DNA of 64,000 nucleotides from Nocardioides sediminis (GCF_003047295.1 NZ_PZYZ01000005.1:270931-334930); one strand, 5' to 3'. Counted from the first letter of the stretch, positions 8,862 to 18,129 are shown. Program-made: numbers and translations. The notes: a model not told the origin generated them from the letters alone.

Positions 8862-8975
8862 TCACCGATCCAGCCACTTGTGGTCGTCACGCCACACGAC
8901 GACCATCGCCAGGACAGCGGCGATCGAGATCAGAGCACACACTCCGATCACCAGGGCCTCGCGGACTGCGTCCAC
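8862..8975 (-). CDS. 37-residue single-helix membrane peptide
   Basis: A short gene starting with GTG at 8975, preceded by GAAGGGC. The peptide has one hydrophobic helix (ALVIGVCALISIAAVLAMVV) and a short charged C-terminus (WRDDHKWLDR), so it should insert once in the membrane. The tight spacing to the four-helix protein gene suggests that the two work together or are simply co-transcribed. No known family was recognised. Confidence 0.6.
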   Translation of the reverse strand: MDAVREALVIGVCALISIAAVLAMVVVWRDDHKWLDR

Positions 8976-9039
8976 GCCCTTCAGTGTGCACGCGCCTCCG
9001 CCCGCGGAGAAGGGCTCGCCGCCGGTGTCGCGCCGCGGG

Positions 9040-10326
9040 TCAGTTGGCGGGGTAGAGGATCGGCCCCACGCCCCGCCGGCCGGCCGCGGCGGCCTCGACG
9101 AGCAGCTGGTCGGCCGCCTTGCGCGCGCTGATGCCGTGCTGGCTCATCCGCGCGGCGATGAGGCCGCTCACCAGTGGCGTCGAGAACGACGTACCGCTCC
9201 ACCGCGCGATGCCGGTGAACTCACGCTTCTCGCCGACGTTGGGCGGCTCGTGGCAGAAGAAGGTGCCGGTCGGGTAGGCGTTCACGACCCCGGTGCCCAG
9301 GGCGTAGACGTCGACCCAGCTGCCGAAGTTGGAGTAGTCGGCGCGGCTGCCGTCGGCATCGATCGCGCCCACGGAGACCGACCACGGGAAGGCGGCCGGC
9401 CAGAAGGGCTTGCGGTGGCCGTCGTTGCCCGCGGCCGCGACGAGGACTGTGCCCTTCTGGTGCCGCAGGCGCTGCTCCCAGAAGACCTCGAAGCTGAGCA
9501 GCGGCACCTCGCCGCGTGTCGGGCAGCCCGCCGAGAGCGAGATGATGTCGGGCCCGTGGGCGAGAGCCTCCCCCAGCTGCACGACGATCTCGGACTCGTA
9601 GACCGCGCCGCCGAGCGGCAGGAAGCCCTCGACGCGGATCCGGGCCGCCGGGGCCTGGGTCCGGACGATGCCGGCGATGAACGTGCCGTGGCCGGCGTAG
9701 GGATGGATGTTGCTCGTGTCGATGGTCTCGGGATCTCCGTCCACGCCGGCCAGCCACGGGGACACCGGGTCCGTCGCGGCGGGCGGCCACCAGCCGGTGT
9801 CCACGACGGAGACGAAGACCTCGGTCCCGGCACCCAGGTCGCTGGTGATGGCCGGGTGGGGCGCGGGGTCGGAGCCCGGCTCCTCGGGCTCGGTGGCGGG
9901 ACAGGCATAACCGCCGCCCCCGCCCGGGGTCACGAAGAGGATGTGGTCGGGCGTGGCCTTGCCGACCCCGAGCTCCCGGTCGACGCGCTCCAGGACGTCG
10001 GGGACCGTCGTCTCCGAGTCGAGGGCGACCTGCAGGACCGTGAGCCCGCGCTGGCGCTGGATCCGCTCGCCCTCGACCCGCTGTGCCCCGAGGAGCTCCG
10101 CCACCTCGGTCCAGTGCTCGTCGCGGGCCAGGAGGACGCCCGGTCGGTAGAGGTAGTCGAGCCAGCCGTCCTCGGTCCACACCACGGCCGCCGCGTCCGG
10201 TCCACCCATGGCCTCGATGAGGTAGCGGACCTGCTCGCGGAGGATCTCCTTGCGGAGCTTCTCGCTCGCCTCGTCCATGCCGTGCACGGACGCCTCGTCG
10301 GGTGCGTCGGACTGCGAACTCGTCAT
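9040..10326 (-). CDS. S8 family (subtilisin-like) serine protease, cytoplasmic
   Basis: A 428-residue protease with the complete catalytic triad: Asp176 (VSVVDTGWW), His213 (GHGTFIAGI) and Ser380 (WSGTSFSTPLVSG), plus oxyanion Asn301 (AAAGNDG). An N-terminal region of about 130 residues is helical and ends with TPDHILFVTPGGGGGYACPA, which looks like a regulatory or pro-domain. There is no signal peptide, so it should act inside the cell. ATG 10326 follows GGGAGAG. It is divergent from the TPR-CHAT gene, 97 bases away. Pairing with a CHAT protein suggests a proteolytic signalling module rather than nutrient digestion. Confidence 0.9.
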   Translation of the reverse strand: MTSSQSDAPDEASVHGMDEASEKLRKEILREQVRYLIEAMGGPDAAAVVWTEDGWLDYLYRPGVLLARDEHWTEVAELLGAQRVEGERIQRQRGLTVLQVALDSETTVPDVLERVDRELGVGKATPDHILFVTPGGGGGYACPATEPEEPGSDPAPHPAITSDLGAGTEVFVSVVDTGWWPPAATDPVSPWLAGVDGDPETIDTSNIHPYAGHGTFIAGIVRTQAPAARIRVEGFLPLGGAVYESEIVVQLGEALAHGPDIISLSAGCPTRGEVPLLSFEVFWEQRLRHQKGTVLVAAAGNDGHRKPFWPAAFPWSVSVGAIDADGSRADYSNFGSWVDVYALGTGVVNAYPTGTFFCHEPPNVGEKREFTGIARWSGTSFSTPLVSGLIAARMSQHGISARKAADQLLVEAAAAGRRGVGPILYPAN

Positions 10327-10423
10327 GGGCTCTCCCGGGATGGGCTTGGATGAGGCGTCACAGGTGCGCCGACGGGCGTGACCTGCATCGACGATAACGA
10401 CGACCGCGCGCGGGGAGGGGCGA

Positions 10424-12976
10424 ATGGCGATTTCGACCGGCGACGACCTCCTGGCCCTCGTCCCCGTCGATCCCGACCGGGCGAGCCGGACGGCGCGCCA
10501 CATCCTCGACACCGGCGCCGACCACGTCGCGCTGTCCTACGCCCACCAGGCGCTCGGCATCGTGATGCGGGACCGGGGCGACATCGAGACGGCCCTCGAC
10601 CACCTCCGGACCGCGAGGCGCCTGGCCGAGGGAGCGGATCCCGACCGGGTGGCGGACGTCCGGGCGACCCTGGGAGTCGCCCTCTCCCTGCGCGGGCGGA
10701 CCCCGGCCGCCATGCGGGAGCTCGACGCGGCCGTACGCCTGTCCGCGGCCCGCGGTCCCGTGCGCCCCAAGGTGCTGCTGCGCCGCGCGCACGTGCTGGC
10801 CTACCTCGGGCGCCACCTCGACGCCGTGGCCGACCTGCAGGAGGCCGTGCCGGCCTTCCGTCGCGCCGGGGACGAGATCTGGGAGGCGCGCGCACTCAAC
10901 CTGCGCGCGTACGCGCTCATGCAGCGCGGCGACTTCACCGAGGCGGAGCAGGACCTGCACGGTGCGGAAGCCCTGTTCGCGCACCACGAGCAGCGCCTCG
11001 AGGTGCTGCACACCCGTCACAACCTCGCCCACGTCCGCTTCTTCCGCGGCGACGTCCCGGGTGCGCTGTCCGCCTTCGCGCGCCTCTCGGCAGCCTTCGA
11101 GGACCTCGGTGATCCCCACCTCGACGTCGCGCTGGACCGGGCGCGCGTGCTGCTGACAGCCGGCCTCTCCGAGGAGGCGGTGGGAGTCACCACGGCTTCC
11201 TGGCCCTGGGCCGCACCGCGTCCGCGGGCACGCGCCGACCTGCTGGTCACCCGCGCCGCCGCCCAGCTGGGCGCAGGGCGTCCCGACCTCGCGCTCGCCG
11301 ACGCCCAGGAGGCACGACGACTGTTCGTGCGGCAGGACCGGCAGTGGTGGCGCATCCGCGCCGACCTGGTCGCCCTGCAGGCCCGCACCGTCCTGGGCCG
11401 CGGCTCGCGGCGCGCGGCCGTCGCACTGGCCGACTCGCTGCGCGAGGACCGGACCGAGGACGCCGTGCTGGCGCACCTGATCGCCGGTCGCGAGCTCGCG
11501 CGGAGCGACCCGGCCGGCGCATCGGCGTACCTCTCCCGGGCTGCTGGCGGACGCCACCGCGGCAGCCCGCTGAGCCGCAGCACCGCGTGGCTCGCGCGGG
11601 CCCTCGAGCTCGAGGTGCAGGGGCGGCCGCGGGTGCTGGACGCGGTCGGCCGCGGGCTGGACGCGCTGGCCGAGCACCGGGCGACGCTCGGCAGCCCGGA
11701 GCTGCGCGCCCTCACCGCCCTGCACAGCGAGGAGCTGGCGCGACTGGCGGTGCGCCACGCGCTGCCGCGCGGCCCGCGCGCCCTGGTGCGTTGGAGCGAC
11801 CGCGCGCGGGCGGGGTCGTTGGCCGAACCGGTGCGGGCACCGCAGGACCCGGCGATCGACGCCCTGCTCGCGACCATCCGCGGCCTCTCGCACCGGATCG
11901 CCGAGGAGGAGCACCCGGGGCGTGTCCAGGAGCTGGAGCGCGAGCGGTCGCGGCACGAGCGTGCCGTGCGCCTCGCGTGGGCGGCGACGCCCGCCGACGG
12001 CCGCCCCAGCACGTCGGTCGCGGACACCGACCTCGTCGCGCACCTCGGCGGCCGGGTCCTGGTCCAGCTCGTCGACGTCGACGGCACCCTGCAGGCCGTG
12101 GTGGTGCGTGACGGCCGCTGGCGCCGGGTCGAGGTCGGCCCGCGGGTCCGTGCGGCCGGAGCTGTGGACCAGGCGCTCTACGGCCTGCGGACCGCCACGC
12201 GGGGGCGTCCCGTCGACCTGGACGCCCTCGGTCGGCGGCTCGAGGTGGCCCTGCTCGGGCGGGTGGCCGGGCTCCTGCCGGAGGGCCGGGCCGTGGTCGT
12301 CGCCCCGCCGACCGACCTCCTCGCGGCACCGTGGGGGCTGCTGCCGGTGCTGCGCGAGCGGGCGGTGGCGCTCACGCCGTCGGCGACGGCCTGGGTGCGC
12401 GCGTGCCGGGCGGGTACGACGTCGTCGCGTGCCGTCTTCGTCGTCGGGCCCGACCTGCCCACCGGCGGCGGCGAGGTGCAGCTGGTCGCCCGGATGCACG
12501 ACGGCGCGGCGACGCTGTCCGGCGAGGGCGCCACGGTGGCGGGTGCCCTCTCCGCCCTCGACGGCGCAGCCCTGGCGCACGTGGCGGCGCACGGGTCGTT
12601 CCGCGCCGAGTCCCCGATGTTCTCGAGCCTGCACCTGGCCGACGGCGCACTCACCGTCGACGACGTGCACCGGCTCGACCGCCCGCCGCACCGCGTGGTG
12701 CTGCCGGCCTGCCGGTCGGGGGTCGTGGCCGACGTGGCCGGCCAGGACATGATCGGCTTCGCGTCCGCGCTGCTCGGGCAGGGCACGGCCGGGGTGGTCG
12801 CGTCGATCGCCGACGTCGACGACGCCGCGACCGTGCGGGTGATGGTCGAGCTGCACCGCGGGCTCGCGGCCGGGTGCCGGCTCGACGAGGCGCTGCGGGA
12901 CGCCCGCGTGGCGGCCGGTTCCGACGCGGTGTGGCTGGCGACCGCGGTGGCGTTCACGGCGCTCGGCGCGGGCTGA
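10424..12976 (+). CDS. TPR-CHAT domain protein (caspase-like protease)
   Basis: An 850-residue protein. Roughly residues 1-450 form TPR-like helical repeats, and the C-terminal 250 residues form a CHAT domain (caspase HetF associated with TPRs). The catalytic dyad is visible: His723 in HVAAHGSF and Cys763 in VVLPACRSG, followed by the conserved GFASALLGQGTAGVVAS. Known CHAT proteins include separase-like bacterial proteases such as the type III-E CRISPR caspase partner. The ATG follows GGGGAGGGG. It shares a short divergent promoter region with the S8 gene. Its likely job is ligand- or protein-induced proteolysis; the target is unknown. Confidence 0.9.
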   Translation: MAISTGDDLLALVPVDPDRASRTARHILDTGADHVALSYAHQALGIVMRDRGDIETALDHLRTARRLAEGADPDRVADVRATLGVALSLRGRTPAAMRELDAAVRLSAARGPVRPKVLLRRAHVLAYLGRHLDAVADLQEAVPAFRRAGDEIWEARALNLRAYALMQRGDFTEAEQDLHGAEALFAHHEQRLEVLHTRHNLAHVRFFRGDVPGALSAFARLSAAFEDLGDPHLDVALDRARVLLTAGLSEEAVGVTTASWPWAAPRPRARADLLVTRAAAQLGAGRPDLALADAQEARRLFVRQDRQWWRIRADLVALQARTVLGRGSRRAAVALADSLREDRTEDAVLAHLIAGRELARSDPAGASAYLSRAAGGRHRGSPLSRSTAWLARALELEVQGRPRVLDAVGRGLDALAEHRATLGSPELRALTALHSEELARLAVRHALPRGPRALVRWSDRARAGSLAEPVRAPQDPAIDALLATIRGLSHRIAEEEHPGRVQELERERSRHERAVRLAWAATPADGRPSTSVADTDLVAHLGGRVLVQLVDVDGTLQAVVVRDGRWRRVEVGPRVRAAGAVDQALYGLRTATRGRPVDLDALGRRLEVALLGRVAGLLPEGRAVVVAPPTDLLAAPWGLLPVLRERAVALTPSATAWVRACRAGTTSSRAVFVVGPDLPTGGGEVQLVARMHDGAATLSGEGATVAGALSALDGAALAHVAAHGSFRAESPMFSSLHLADGALTVDDVHRLDRPPHRVVLPACRSGVVADVAGQDMIGFASALLGQGTAGVVASIADVDDAATVRVMVELHRGLAAGCRLDEALRDARVAAGSDAVWLATAVAFTALGAG

Positions 12977-12990
12977 CGCGTCGTACCCCG

Positions 12991-13060
12991 CTGGGTAGTT
13001 TGGGACGATCTGGGTGGCCGAACGGCGGTTTCGCCTACGAGTTCGTCCCAAACCATCCGG
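12991..13060. repeat. palindromic repeat family A, copy 1
   Basis: Arms of 18 bases (core TAGTTTGGGACGA; right arm TCGTCCCAAACCATC) flank about 34 bases that contain a second, weaker inner palindrome. It lies 14 bases after the CHAT stop, between convergent genes. No T-run follows, so it is not a standard intrinsic terminator although it would fold strongly. Two more copies are at 20972 and 25449. Confidence 0.8.
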
Positions 13061-13067
13061 CTGACCC

Positions 13068-13133
13068 GGGGTAGTCCGTGACGAACGGACCCTCATCCGA
13101 ACCGATTCGGGGTCCCTTCGTCGCGGACTACGC
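13068..13133. repeat. palindromic repeat family B, copy 1
   Basis: The left arm contains GTAGTCCGTGACGAACGGAC and the right arm is its imperfect reverse complement. The copy lies only 7 bases from family A copy 1. Its right arm supplies the TAG stop codon of hutI (13128-13130), so the repeat has shaped the end of that gene. Other copies are at 16638 and 58253. Confidence 0.8.
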
Positions 13134-14300
13134 CACCGGGCCCGGTGCGACCGGGCGTCCGCCCTGCCAGACCCCGGCGACCAGCGGGACGCCGGGGCGA
13201 TAGGCGAGGTGGAGGTACGACGGGGCGTCGAGGAGGACGAGGTCGGCGCGCTTGCCGACCGCCAGGACCCCGACGTCGTCGCGGTCGAGGGCGGCAGCGC
13301 CCATCGCGGTGGCGGCGTGCACGGCCTCCGCGGGGCTCATCCCCATGTCGCGCACGGCCAGCGCGACGCAGAACGCCAGGGACGAGGTGAAGCACGAGCC
13401 CGGGTTGCAGTCGCTGGCCAGCGCGACCCGGACCCCGGCGTCGAGCAGCCGGCGCGCGTCGACGTAGGGGTGCCGCGTCGAGAACTCGACCCCCGGCAGG
13501 AGCGTGGCGATCGTGCCGGAGTCGGCCAGCGCGCTGACGTCGTCGTCGGTGAGGTAGGTGCAGTGGTCCACCGCGACCAGCCCGAGCTCGGCGGCCAGCC
13601 GGACGCCGCCGCCGTAGGTCAGCTGGTTGGCGTGGAGCCGACCGCGCAGGCCGTTGTCGGTGCCCGCTGCCAGGATCGTCCGTGCCTGGTCGACGTCGAA
13701 GGCGCCGTCCTCGCAGAAGACGTCGATCCACCGCGCGTGGGGGGCCGCGGCCTCCAGCATCGGGCCGGTGACCAGCTCGACGTACTCCTCGGGGGTGGTG
13801 TCCGCCGGCACGACGTGGGCACCGAGGAAGGTCGTCTCGTCGGTGAACTGGCGGGCCACCGCGAGCGACCGTGCCTCGTCGTGGACGGAGAGTCCGTATC
13901 CACTCTTGATCTCGATGGTGGTGGTGCCCTGGGCCCGCATCTCGGCGACGAGACGGGCGACGTGGGAGGTGAGCTGTTCGTCGGTGGCCGCACGCGTGGC
14001 GGCGACGGTGGTGCGGATGCCGCCGGCGGAGTAGGGCTCCCCCGTCATCCGGGCGGCGAACTCCTGCGCGCGGTCGCCCGCGAACACCAGGTGGCTGTGG
14101 CTGTCCACCCAGCCGGGCACGACGGCGCGCCCACCGGCGTCGTACGCCGTGTCGGCCGCGGGTGCCTCGGCCGCCGGGCCGACCCACGCGACGGTGCTGC
14201 CCTCGACCACGACGGCGGCGTCCTCGACCAGCCCGAGCAGTCCCTCGCGCTCGGGGTCGTTGGTGACCAGCTCGCCGATGCCGGTGATCAGCACGCTCAT
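13128..14300 (-). CDS. hutI: imidazolonepropionase
   Basis: A 390-residue metal-dependent amidohydrolase that opens the imidazolone ring of 4-imidazolone-5-propionate to N-formimino-L-glutamate, the third step of histidine breakdown. Family marks are visible: the metal-binding [10 protein letters not shown] near residue 67, GYGLSV and EIKSGYG in the middle, and [11 protein letters not shown] near residue 310. ATG 14300 overlaps the hutF stop by four bases. The stop codon lies within a family B palindrome, so the last few residues may differ from those of relatives. Confidence 0.95.
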   Translation of the reverse strand: MSVLITGIGELVTNDPEREGLLGLVEDAAVVVEGSTVAWVGPAAEAPAADTAYDAGGRAVVPGWVDSHSHLVFAGDRAQEFAARMTGEPYSAGGIRTTVAATRAATDEQLTSHVARLVAEMRAQGTTTIEIKSGYGLSVHDEARSLAVARQFTDETTFLGAHVVPADTTPEEYVELVTGPMLEAAAPHARWIDVFCEDGAFDVDQARTILAAGTDNGLRGRLHANQLTYGGGVRLAAELGLVAVDHCTYLTDDDVSALADSGTIATLLPGVEFSTRHPYVDARRLLDAGVRVALASDCNPGSCFTSSLAFCVALAVRDMGMSPAEAVHAATAMGAAALDRDDVGVLAVGKRADLVLLDAPSYLHLAYRPGVPLVAGVWQGGRPVAPGPVA

Positions 14301-15631
14301 CCGTGCACCGCCTTGATCACCCGGTCGAGCTCGCGTCCGATCTCACCGACCTGGTCGCGCGTGTGCACCAGTCGCCCGTCGGCGACCACCTGGAGGACGT
14401 CGCCGGCGCTCGCGGCGAAGACCACGGCGTGCTCGTCGACCCCCGCCCCCGCCGTGCGCGGGGAGGCGAGGTCGAGCGTGACCAGGTCGGCGCGCTGGCC
14501 CACGGCGATCGAGCCGGCGTCCGGCCACCCGAGACTGGCGTGGCCGGTGGCGGTCGCGGCCGTGAGCAGCTCGGCGGCCGACCAGTGGCCGCGGCGCATC
14601 GTGGCCAGCCGCTCGTCGAGCTCGACCGCGCGCATCTCCTCGAAGAGGTCGATGACCGCTTGGCTGTCGGACCCCAGCGTCAGCCGCGCGCCGGCGTCGG
14701 CGAGCCGCCGGCTCGGGCCCACGCCGTCGCCGAGGTCGCGCTCGGTGGTCGGGCAGAAGTCGACGTAGGCGTTCGCCTCCCCGATCAGCGCGATGTCCGC
14801 GGAGGTCAGGTGGGTGGCGTGCACGAGCGTGGTCGTCGGCCGCAGCAGCCCGTGGGCGGCGAGCAACCGGGTCGGGGTGACGCCGTACGCCGCCTGGCAG
14901 GCCTCGTTCTCCGCGACCTGCTCGGAGAGGTGCACGTGCAGCACGCCGTCGTGGTGCCGCGCGACGTGCTCCAGCGCGTCCCGCGGCACAGCGCGCACCG
15001 AGTGCAGCGCCGCCCCGACGCGGGCGCCCGGGCCGGCGTCGATGGCCGCCGTCCGGTCGGCCCACGCCTGCGAAGACCCGTCGCTGTAGCGGACCTGCAC
15101 GCCGTGCGGCGGCTTGCCGAAGCCGCTGGAGAGGTAGAGCGAGTCGAGCAGGGTGATCCGGATGCCGGCCTCGCGGGCCGCCTCGAGCAGCGCGTGGCCC
15201 ATGGCGTTGGGGTCGGCGTACGGCGCCCCGTCGTGCTGGTGGTGCAGGTAGTGGAACTCCCCGACGGCGGTGATGCCGGCGGCGACCATCTCGCGGTAGG
15301 TGGCCCGGGCCAGCTCGAAGTAGGAGTCGGGGTCGAGTCGGCCGGCAACGACGTACATCTGGTCCCGCCAGGTCCAGAACGTGCCGCGGCCGCGCTGGGT
15401 GCGCCCCCGCAGGGCGCGGTGGAAGGCGTGGCTGTGGCAGTTGGCCAGGCCCGGGATCGTGAGCCCCAGGAGCACGTGGTCGGGCTCGAGCGGACGCGGC
15501 TCCGCCTCGGGAGCCCCCGAACGATCACGCAGCGTGACGCCGCTGATGACCCCGTCGTCCACGTCGACGACGACGCCGGGCTCGACCCGTCCCCCGACCC
15601 ACGCGTGCTCGAGCAGGTAGGTCGTGGTCAT
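14297..15631 (-). CDS. hutF: formimidoylglutamate deiminase
   Basis: A 444-residue amidohydrolase that converts N-formimino-L-glutamate to N-formyl-L-glutamate and ammonia. Metal ligands are seen in [13 protein letters not shown] near residue 60, [13 protein letters not shown] and GSDSQAVID. Starting from ATG 15631 gives a typical length, and this ATG overlaps the M20 gene's stop (ATGA). Its presence shows that this organism uses the five-step hut branch through formylglutamate rather than direct hydrolysis by formimidoylglutamase. Confidence 0.95.
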   Translation of the reverse strand: MTTTYLLEHAWVGGRVEPGVVVDVDDGVISGVTLRDRSGAPEAEPRPLEPDHVLLGLTIPGLANCHSHAFHRALRGRTQRGRGTFWTWRDQMYVVAGRLDPDSYFELARATYREMVAAGITAVGEFHYLHHQHDGAPYADPNAMGHALLEAAREAGIRITLLDSLYLSSGFGKPPHGVQVRYSDGSSQAWADRTAAIDAGPGARVGAALHSVRAVPRDALEHVARHHDGVLHVHLSEQVAENEACQAAYGVTPTRLLAAHGLLRPTTTLVHATHLTSADIALIGEANAYVDFCPTTERDLGDGVGPSRRLADAGARLTLGSDSQAVIDLFEEMRAVELDERLATMRRGHWSAAELLTAATATGHASLGWPDAGSIAVGQRADLVTLDLASPRTAGAGVDEHAVVFAASAGDVLQVVADGRLVHTRDQVGEIGRELDRVIKAVHG

Positions 15632-16896
15632 CGCGCCAGCTCCGTGAGGGTGTCGGCCAGGGCCTCCACCCCCGACAGGCAGTCGACGGTCTCGGCGGAC
15701 TCGGCAGGTGAGTGCGACACCCCGGTCGGGTTGCGCACGAAGAGCATGGCACTGGGGATGCCGGCCGCGGAGAGGATTCCCGCGTCGTGGCCGGCCTGCG
15801 TCGGGATGACCGGCCAGTCGCCGATCCCGGCGATCCGTGCCGCGAGCGCCGGGTCGAAGGCCACGGAGCGGGACACCGACTCCGCGGTCACCGCCAAGGC
15901 CGTGCCGTCGCGGTCCGCACGCTCGGTGCCCTGCCGCTCGATCGCGGCGACCAGGTCGGTGAGCACCTCCTCGGAGGAGCAGCGGGCGTCGAGCCACGCG
16001 GTCACGCGCGACGGGACGGCGTTGGTGCCGTTGGGGGCGACCTCGAGCCGACCGAACGTCGCGCGCTGCCCCGACAGCCGCGCCTGCTTGTTGGCGGCCA
16101 ACGCGGTCATCGCGTAGGTCAGCATCGGGTCGCGGCGGTCCTCCATCCGCGTCGTGCCCGCGTGGTTGGCCTCGCCGGTGAAGTCGAAGCGGTAGCGACC
16201 GTGCGGCCAGATCTCGCTGCCCACGCCGACCGCGGCGCCGCGGTCGACGAGGTCGCGGCCCTGCTCGACGTGCAGCTCGACGAAGCAGCCGACCCCCGAG
16301 AGGTCGACGAGGCCGCCGCCGTCCTCCAGCGCTCCCACGTCGAGGCCCGCGGCCGCCAGCGCGTCCGGCAGCGCCACCCCGTCCCGGTCCCGGCGCTCCC
16401 GGGCGTCGGACCACGAGGTCGCCCCCGTCGCCAGCCGCGACCCGAGGCACGCCAGCCCGAAGCGTGATCCCTCCTCCTCGGTGAACACCGAGACGCCGAT
16501 CGGCCGGGTCGGCACGACGCCCCGCGAGCGCATCAGGTCGAGCGCCGCGAGCGCGGAGACCACCCCCAGCGGGCCGTCGTACGCCCCGCCCTCGAGGACG
16601 GAGTCGAGGTGCGACCCGGTGAGGATCGCGCCCGGTCGGGGTGGTCCGTGACGTTCGGACCCCCTTTCGGCGGACGCAGGGGTCCGTTCGTCACGGACCA
16701 CCCCGGCCGGACGCCACCACGCCACCTGGTTGCCCATCGCGTCGGTCTCCAGCTCCAGCCCGCGCGCCGACGCGGCCGAGGCGAACCAGGCCCGCAGCTC
16801 GGACTCCGCCGAGGCCCAGGGCTGGCGGTTGTAGCCCCCCGACGACGCCGACCGGCCGATCGGCGCCAGCTCGGCCCACATCCCCTCGAACGTCAT
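15628..16896 (-). CDS. M20 family amidohydrolase, allantoate amidohydrolase-like
   Basis: A 422-residue M20/AllC-like metallo-amidohydrolase. Zinc-site motifs are visible: TGSHLDSV near residue 95, then YDGPLGVVSALAA, FTEEEGSRFG, GEANHAGTTRM and a final AGHDAG. The enzyme is first in the hutF-hutI operon, so it may release formate from N-formylglutamate; annotation as allantoate hydrolase would be a default. Between residues of GNQVAWWRPA and GAILTGSHLDS there is an insertion of about 22 residues encoded by a family B palindrome. ATG 16896 starts a normal-length protein. Confidence 0.85.
   Translation of the reverse strand: MTFEGMWAELAPIGRSASSGGYNRQPWASAESELRAWFASAASARGLELETDAMGNQVAWWRPAGVVRDERTPASAERGSERHGPPRPGAILTGSHLDSVLEGGAYDGPLGVVSALAALDLMRSRGVVPTRPIGVSVFTEEEGSRFGLACLGSRLATGATSWSDARERRDRDGVALPDALAAAGLDVGALEDGGGLVDLSGVGCFVELHVEQGRDLVDRGAAVGVGSEIWPHGRYRFDFTGEANHAGTTRMEDRRDPMLTYAMTALAANKQARLSGQRATFGRLEVAPNGTNAVPSRVTAWLDARCSSEEVLTDLVAAIERQGTERADRDGTALAVTAESVSRSVAFDPALAARIAGIGDWPVIPTQAGHDAGILSAAGIPSAMLFVRNPTGVSHSPAESAETVDCLSGVEALADTLTELAR
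16638..16704. repeat. palindromic repeat family B, copy 2, inside a coding sequence
   Basis: The left arm GGGGTGGTCCGTGACG is followed by TT, and the reverse complement of the right arm reads GGGGTGGTCCGTGACG followed by AA; both then continue CGGACCCC. The arms are 25-26 bases with only two central mismatches. The copy is read in frame on the minus strand and adds about 22 residues (starting GVVRDERTP) to the M20 enzyme just before its first zinc-binding motif. Confidence 0.85.
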
Positions 16897-16950
16897 GGGG
16901 TGAGTCCACCGGGCGGAGGTCCGCCGGTCAACGACACCCGCCGTGGCGAC

Positions 16951-16966
16951 GTCTCGGATCCCAGAC
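16951..16966. promoter_or_regulatory. putative hut operator, copy 1
   Basis: GTCTCGGATCCCAGAC, a 16-base palindrome with one mismatched pair, begins 55 bases upstream of the M20 amidohydrolase ATG. The same palindrome, perfect there, lies exactly 55 bases upstream of hutH at 41082. Sharing both sequence and position strongly suggests one regulator for both hut operons. Confidence 0.75.
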
Positions 16967-16979
16967 GCCGGCCGGGACG

Positions 16980-18104
16980 TCAGCCCGTCCAGACCCCGTC
17001 GTCCCAGGCCCGCCGGAGCACGGCGAGGTAGGGCTCGAGGTCCCAGCCCTGCGTCTCGACCCAGGCCGGCGAGAAGTAGGTGTCGAGGTAGCGCACCCCG
17101 GCGTCGCACAGCAGCGTGACGATCGACCCGGCCTCGCCGGCGGCCCGCATGTCGCAGGCCAGCTTGGTGGCGGCGTACAGCGCGGTGCCCGTCGACGGGC
17201 CCGCCAGCTGGCCCGTCCGCTCCCGCAGGAAGTGCGCGGCCGCGACCGAGGCGGCGTCGGGCACCTGCACCATCCGGTCCACGACGTCAGGCAGGAACGA
17301 CGGCTCGGCCCGCGGCCGACCGATCCCCTCGATCCGGGAGCCGCAGGTGGTCTCCCCGCAGCCGGGGTCGCGGAAGGCGGCGAGGAAGGCGGAGTTCTCC
17401 GGGTCGACGACGCAAAGCCGCGTGGTCAGCCCGCGGTAGCGCACGTAGCGCCCGATCGTCGCCGAGGTCCCGCCCGTCCCGGCGCCGACGACGACCCACG
17501 CGGGGACGGGGAACCGCTCCATGGCGAGCTGGTCGAAGATCGACTCGGCGATGTTGTTGTTGCCCCGCCAGTCGGTCGCCCGCTCGGCGTAGGTGAACTG
17601 GTCGAGGTAGTGCCCGCCGGACTCCTCGGCCAGCCGGCGCGCGACGTCGTACACCGAGGCGGGGTCGTCGACGAGCACGCACCGCCCGCCCTCGCGCTCG
17701 ATCAGCGCGACCTTGGACGGCGACGTGGTGCGGGCCATCACCGCGGTGAACGGCAGCCCGAGCAGGTGCGCGAAGAACGCCTCGCTCACCGCCGTCGACC
17801 CCGACGACGCCTCGACGACGTGGGTGCCCTCCTGGATGAGGCCGCTGCACAGGCCGTAGAGGAACAGCGAGCGCGCCAGCCGGTGCTTGAGCGAGCCGGT
17901 CGGGTGCGTCGACTCGTCCTTGAGGTAGAGGTCGACGTCGGGGAACGCCGGCATCCGCACCGCGTGCAGATGGGTGTCGGCCGAGCGGTTCTGGTCGGCC
18001 TTGAGCCGCCGGATCGCCTCGACGACCCACGCACGCTCGGCGTGCCCGGACTGGTCGACCTCGACGATCGGCACGACGCCGCCAGCTGTGCCCGGCTCTC
18101 CCAT
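16980..18104 (-). CDS. PLP-dependent cysteine synthase family protein (Cds1-like)
   Basis: A 374-residue fold-type II PLP enzyme. The PLP lysine is in [11 protein letters not shown] and the phosphate-binding loop in [27 protein letters not shown] replaces the usual substrate loop. This pattern matches the mycobacterial L-cysteine desulfhydrase Cds1 group, which releases sulfide, pyruvate and ammonia from cysteine, rather than biosynthetic CysK. I placed the start at ATG 18104 because upstream codons run into the divergent nitroreductase promoter. Operator-like DNA and the amidohydrolase gene lie downstream on the same strand. Confidence 0.8.
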   Translation of the reverse strand: MGEPGTAGGVVPIVEVDQSGHAERAWVVEAIRRLKADQNRSADTHLHAVRMPAFPDVDLYLKDESTHPTGSLKHRLARSLFLYGLCSGLIQEGTHVVEASSGSTAVSEAFFAHLLGLPFTAVMARTTSPSKVALIEREGGRCVLVDDPASVYDVARRLAEESGGHYLDQFTYAERATDWRGNNNIAESIFDQLAMERFPVPAWVVVGAGTGGTSATIGRYVRYRGLTTRLCVVDPENSAFLAAFRDPGCGETTCGSRIEGIGRPRAEPSFLPDVVDRMVQVPDAASVAAAHFLRERTGQLAGPSTGTALYAATKLACDMRAAGEAGSIVTLLCDAGVRYLDTYFSPAWVETQGWDLEPYLAVLRRAWDDGVWTG

Positions 18105-18129
18105 GGCGGGAGCGTGCCACAGTCGGGGC

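Noticed and set aside
12991..13060. Family A repeats as ordinary intrinsic terminators
   Set aside because: No T-run follows, and copies share sequence across unrelated genes, which points to a repeat family; a terminator function is still possible.
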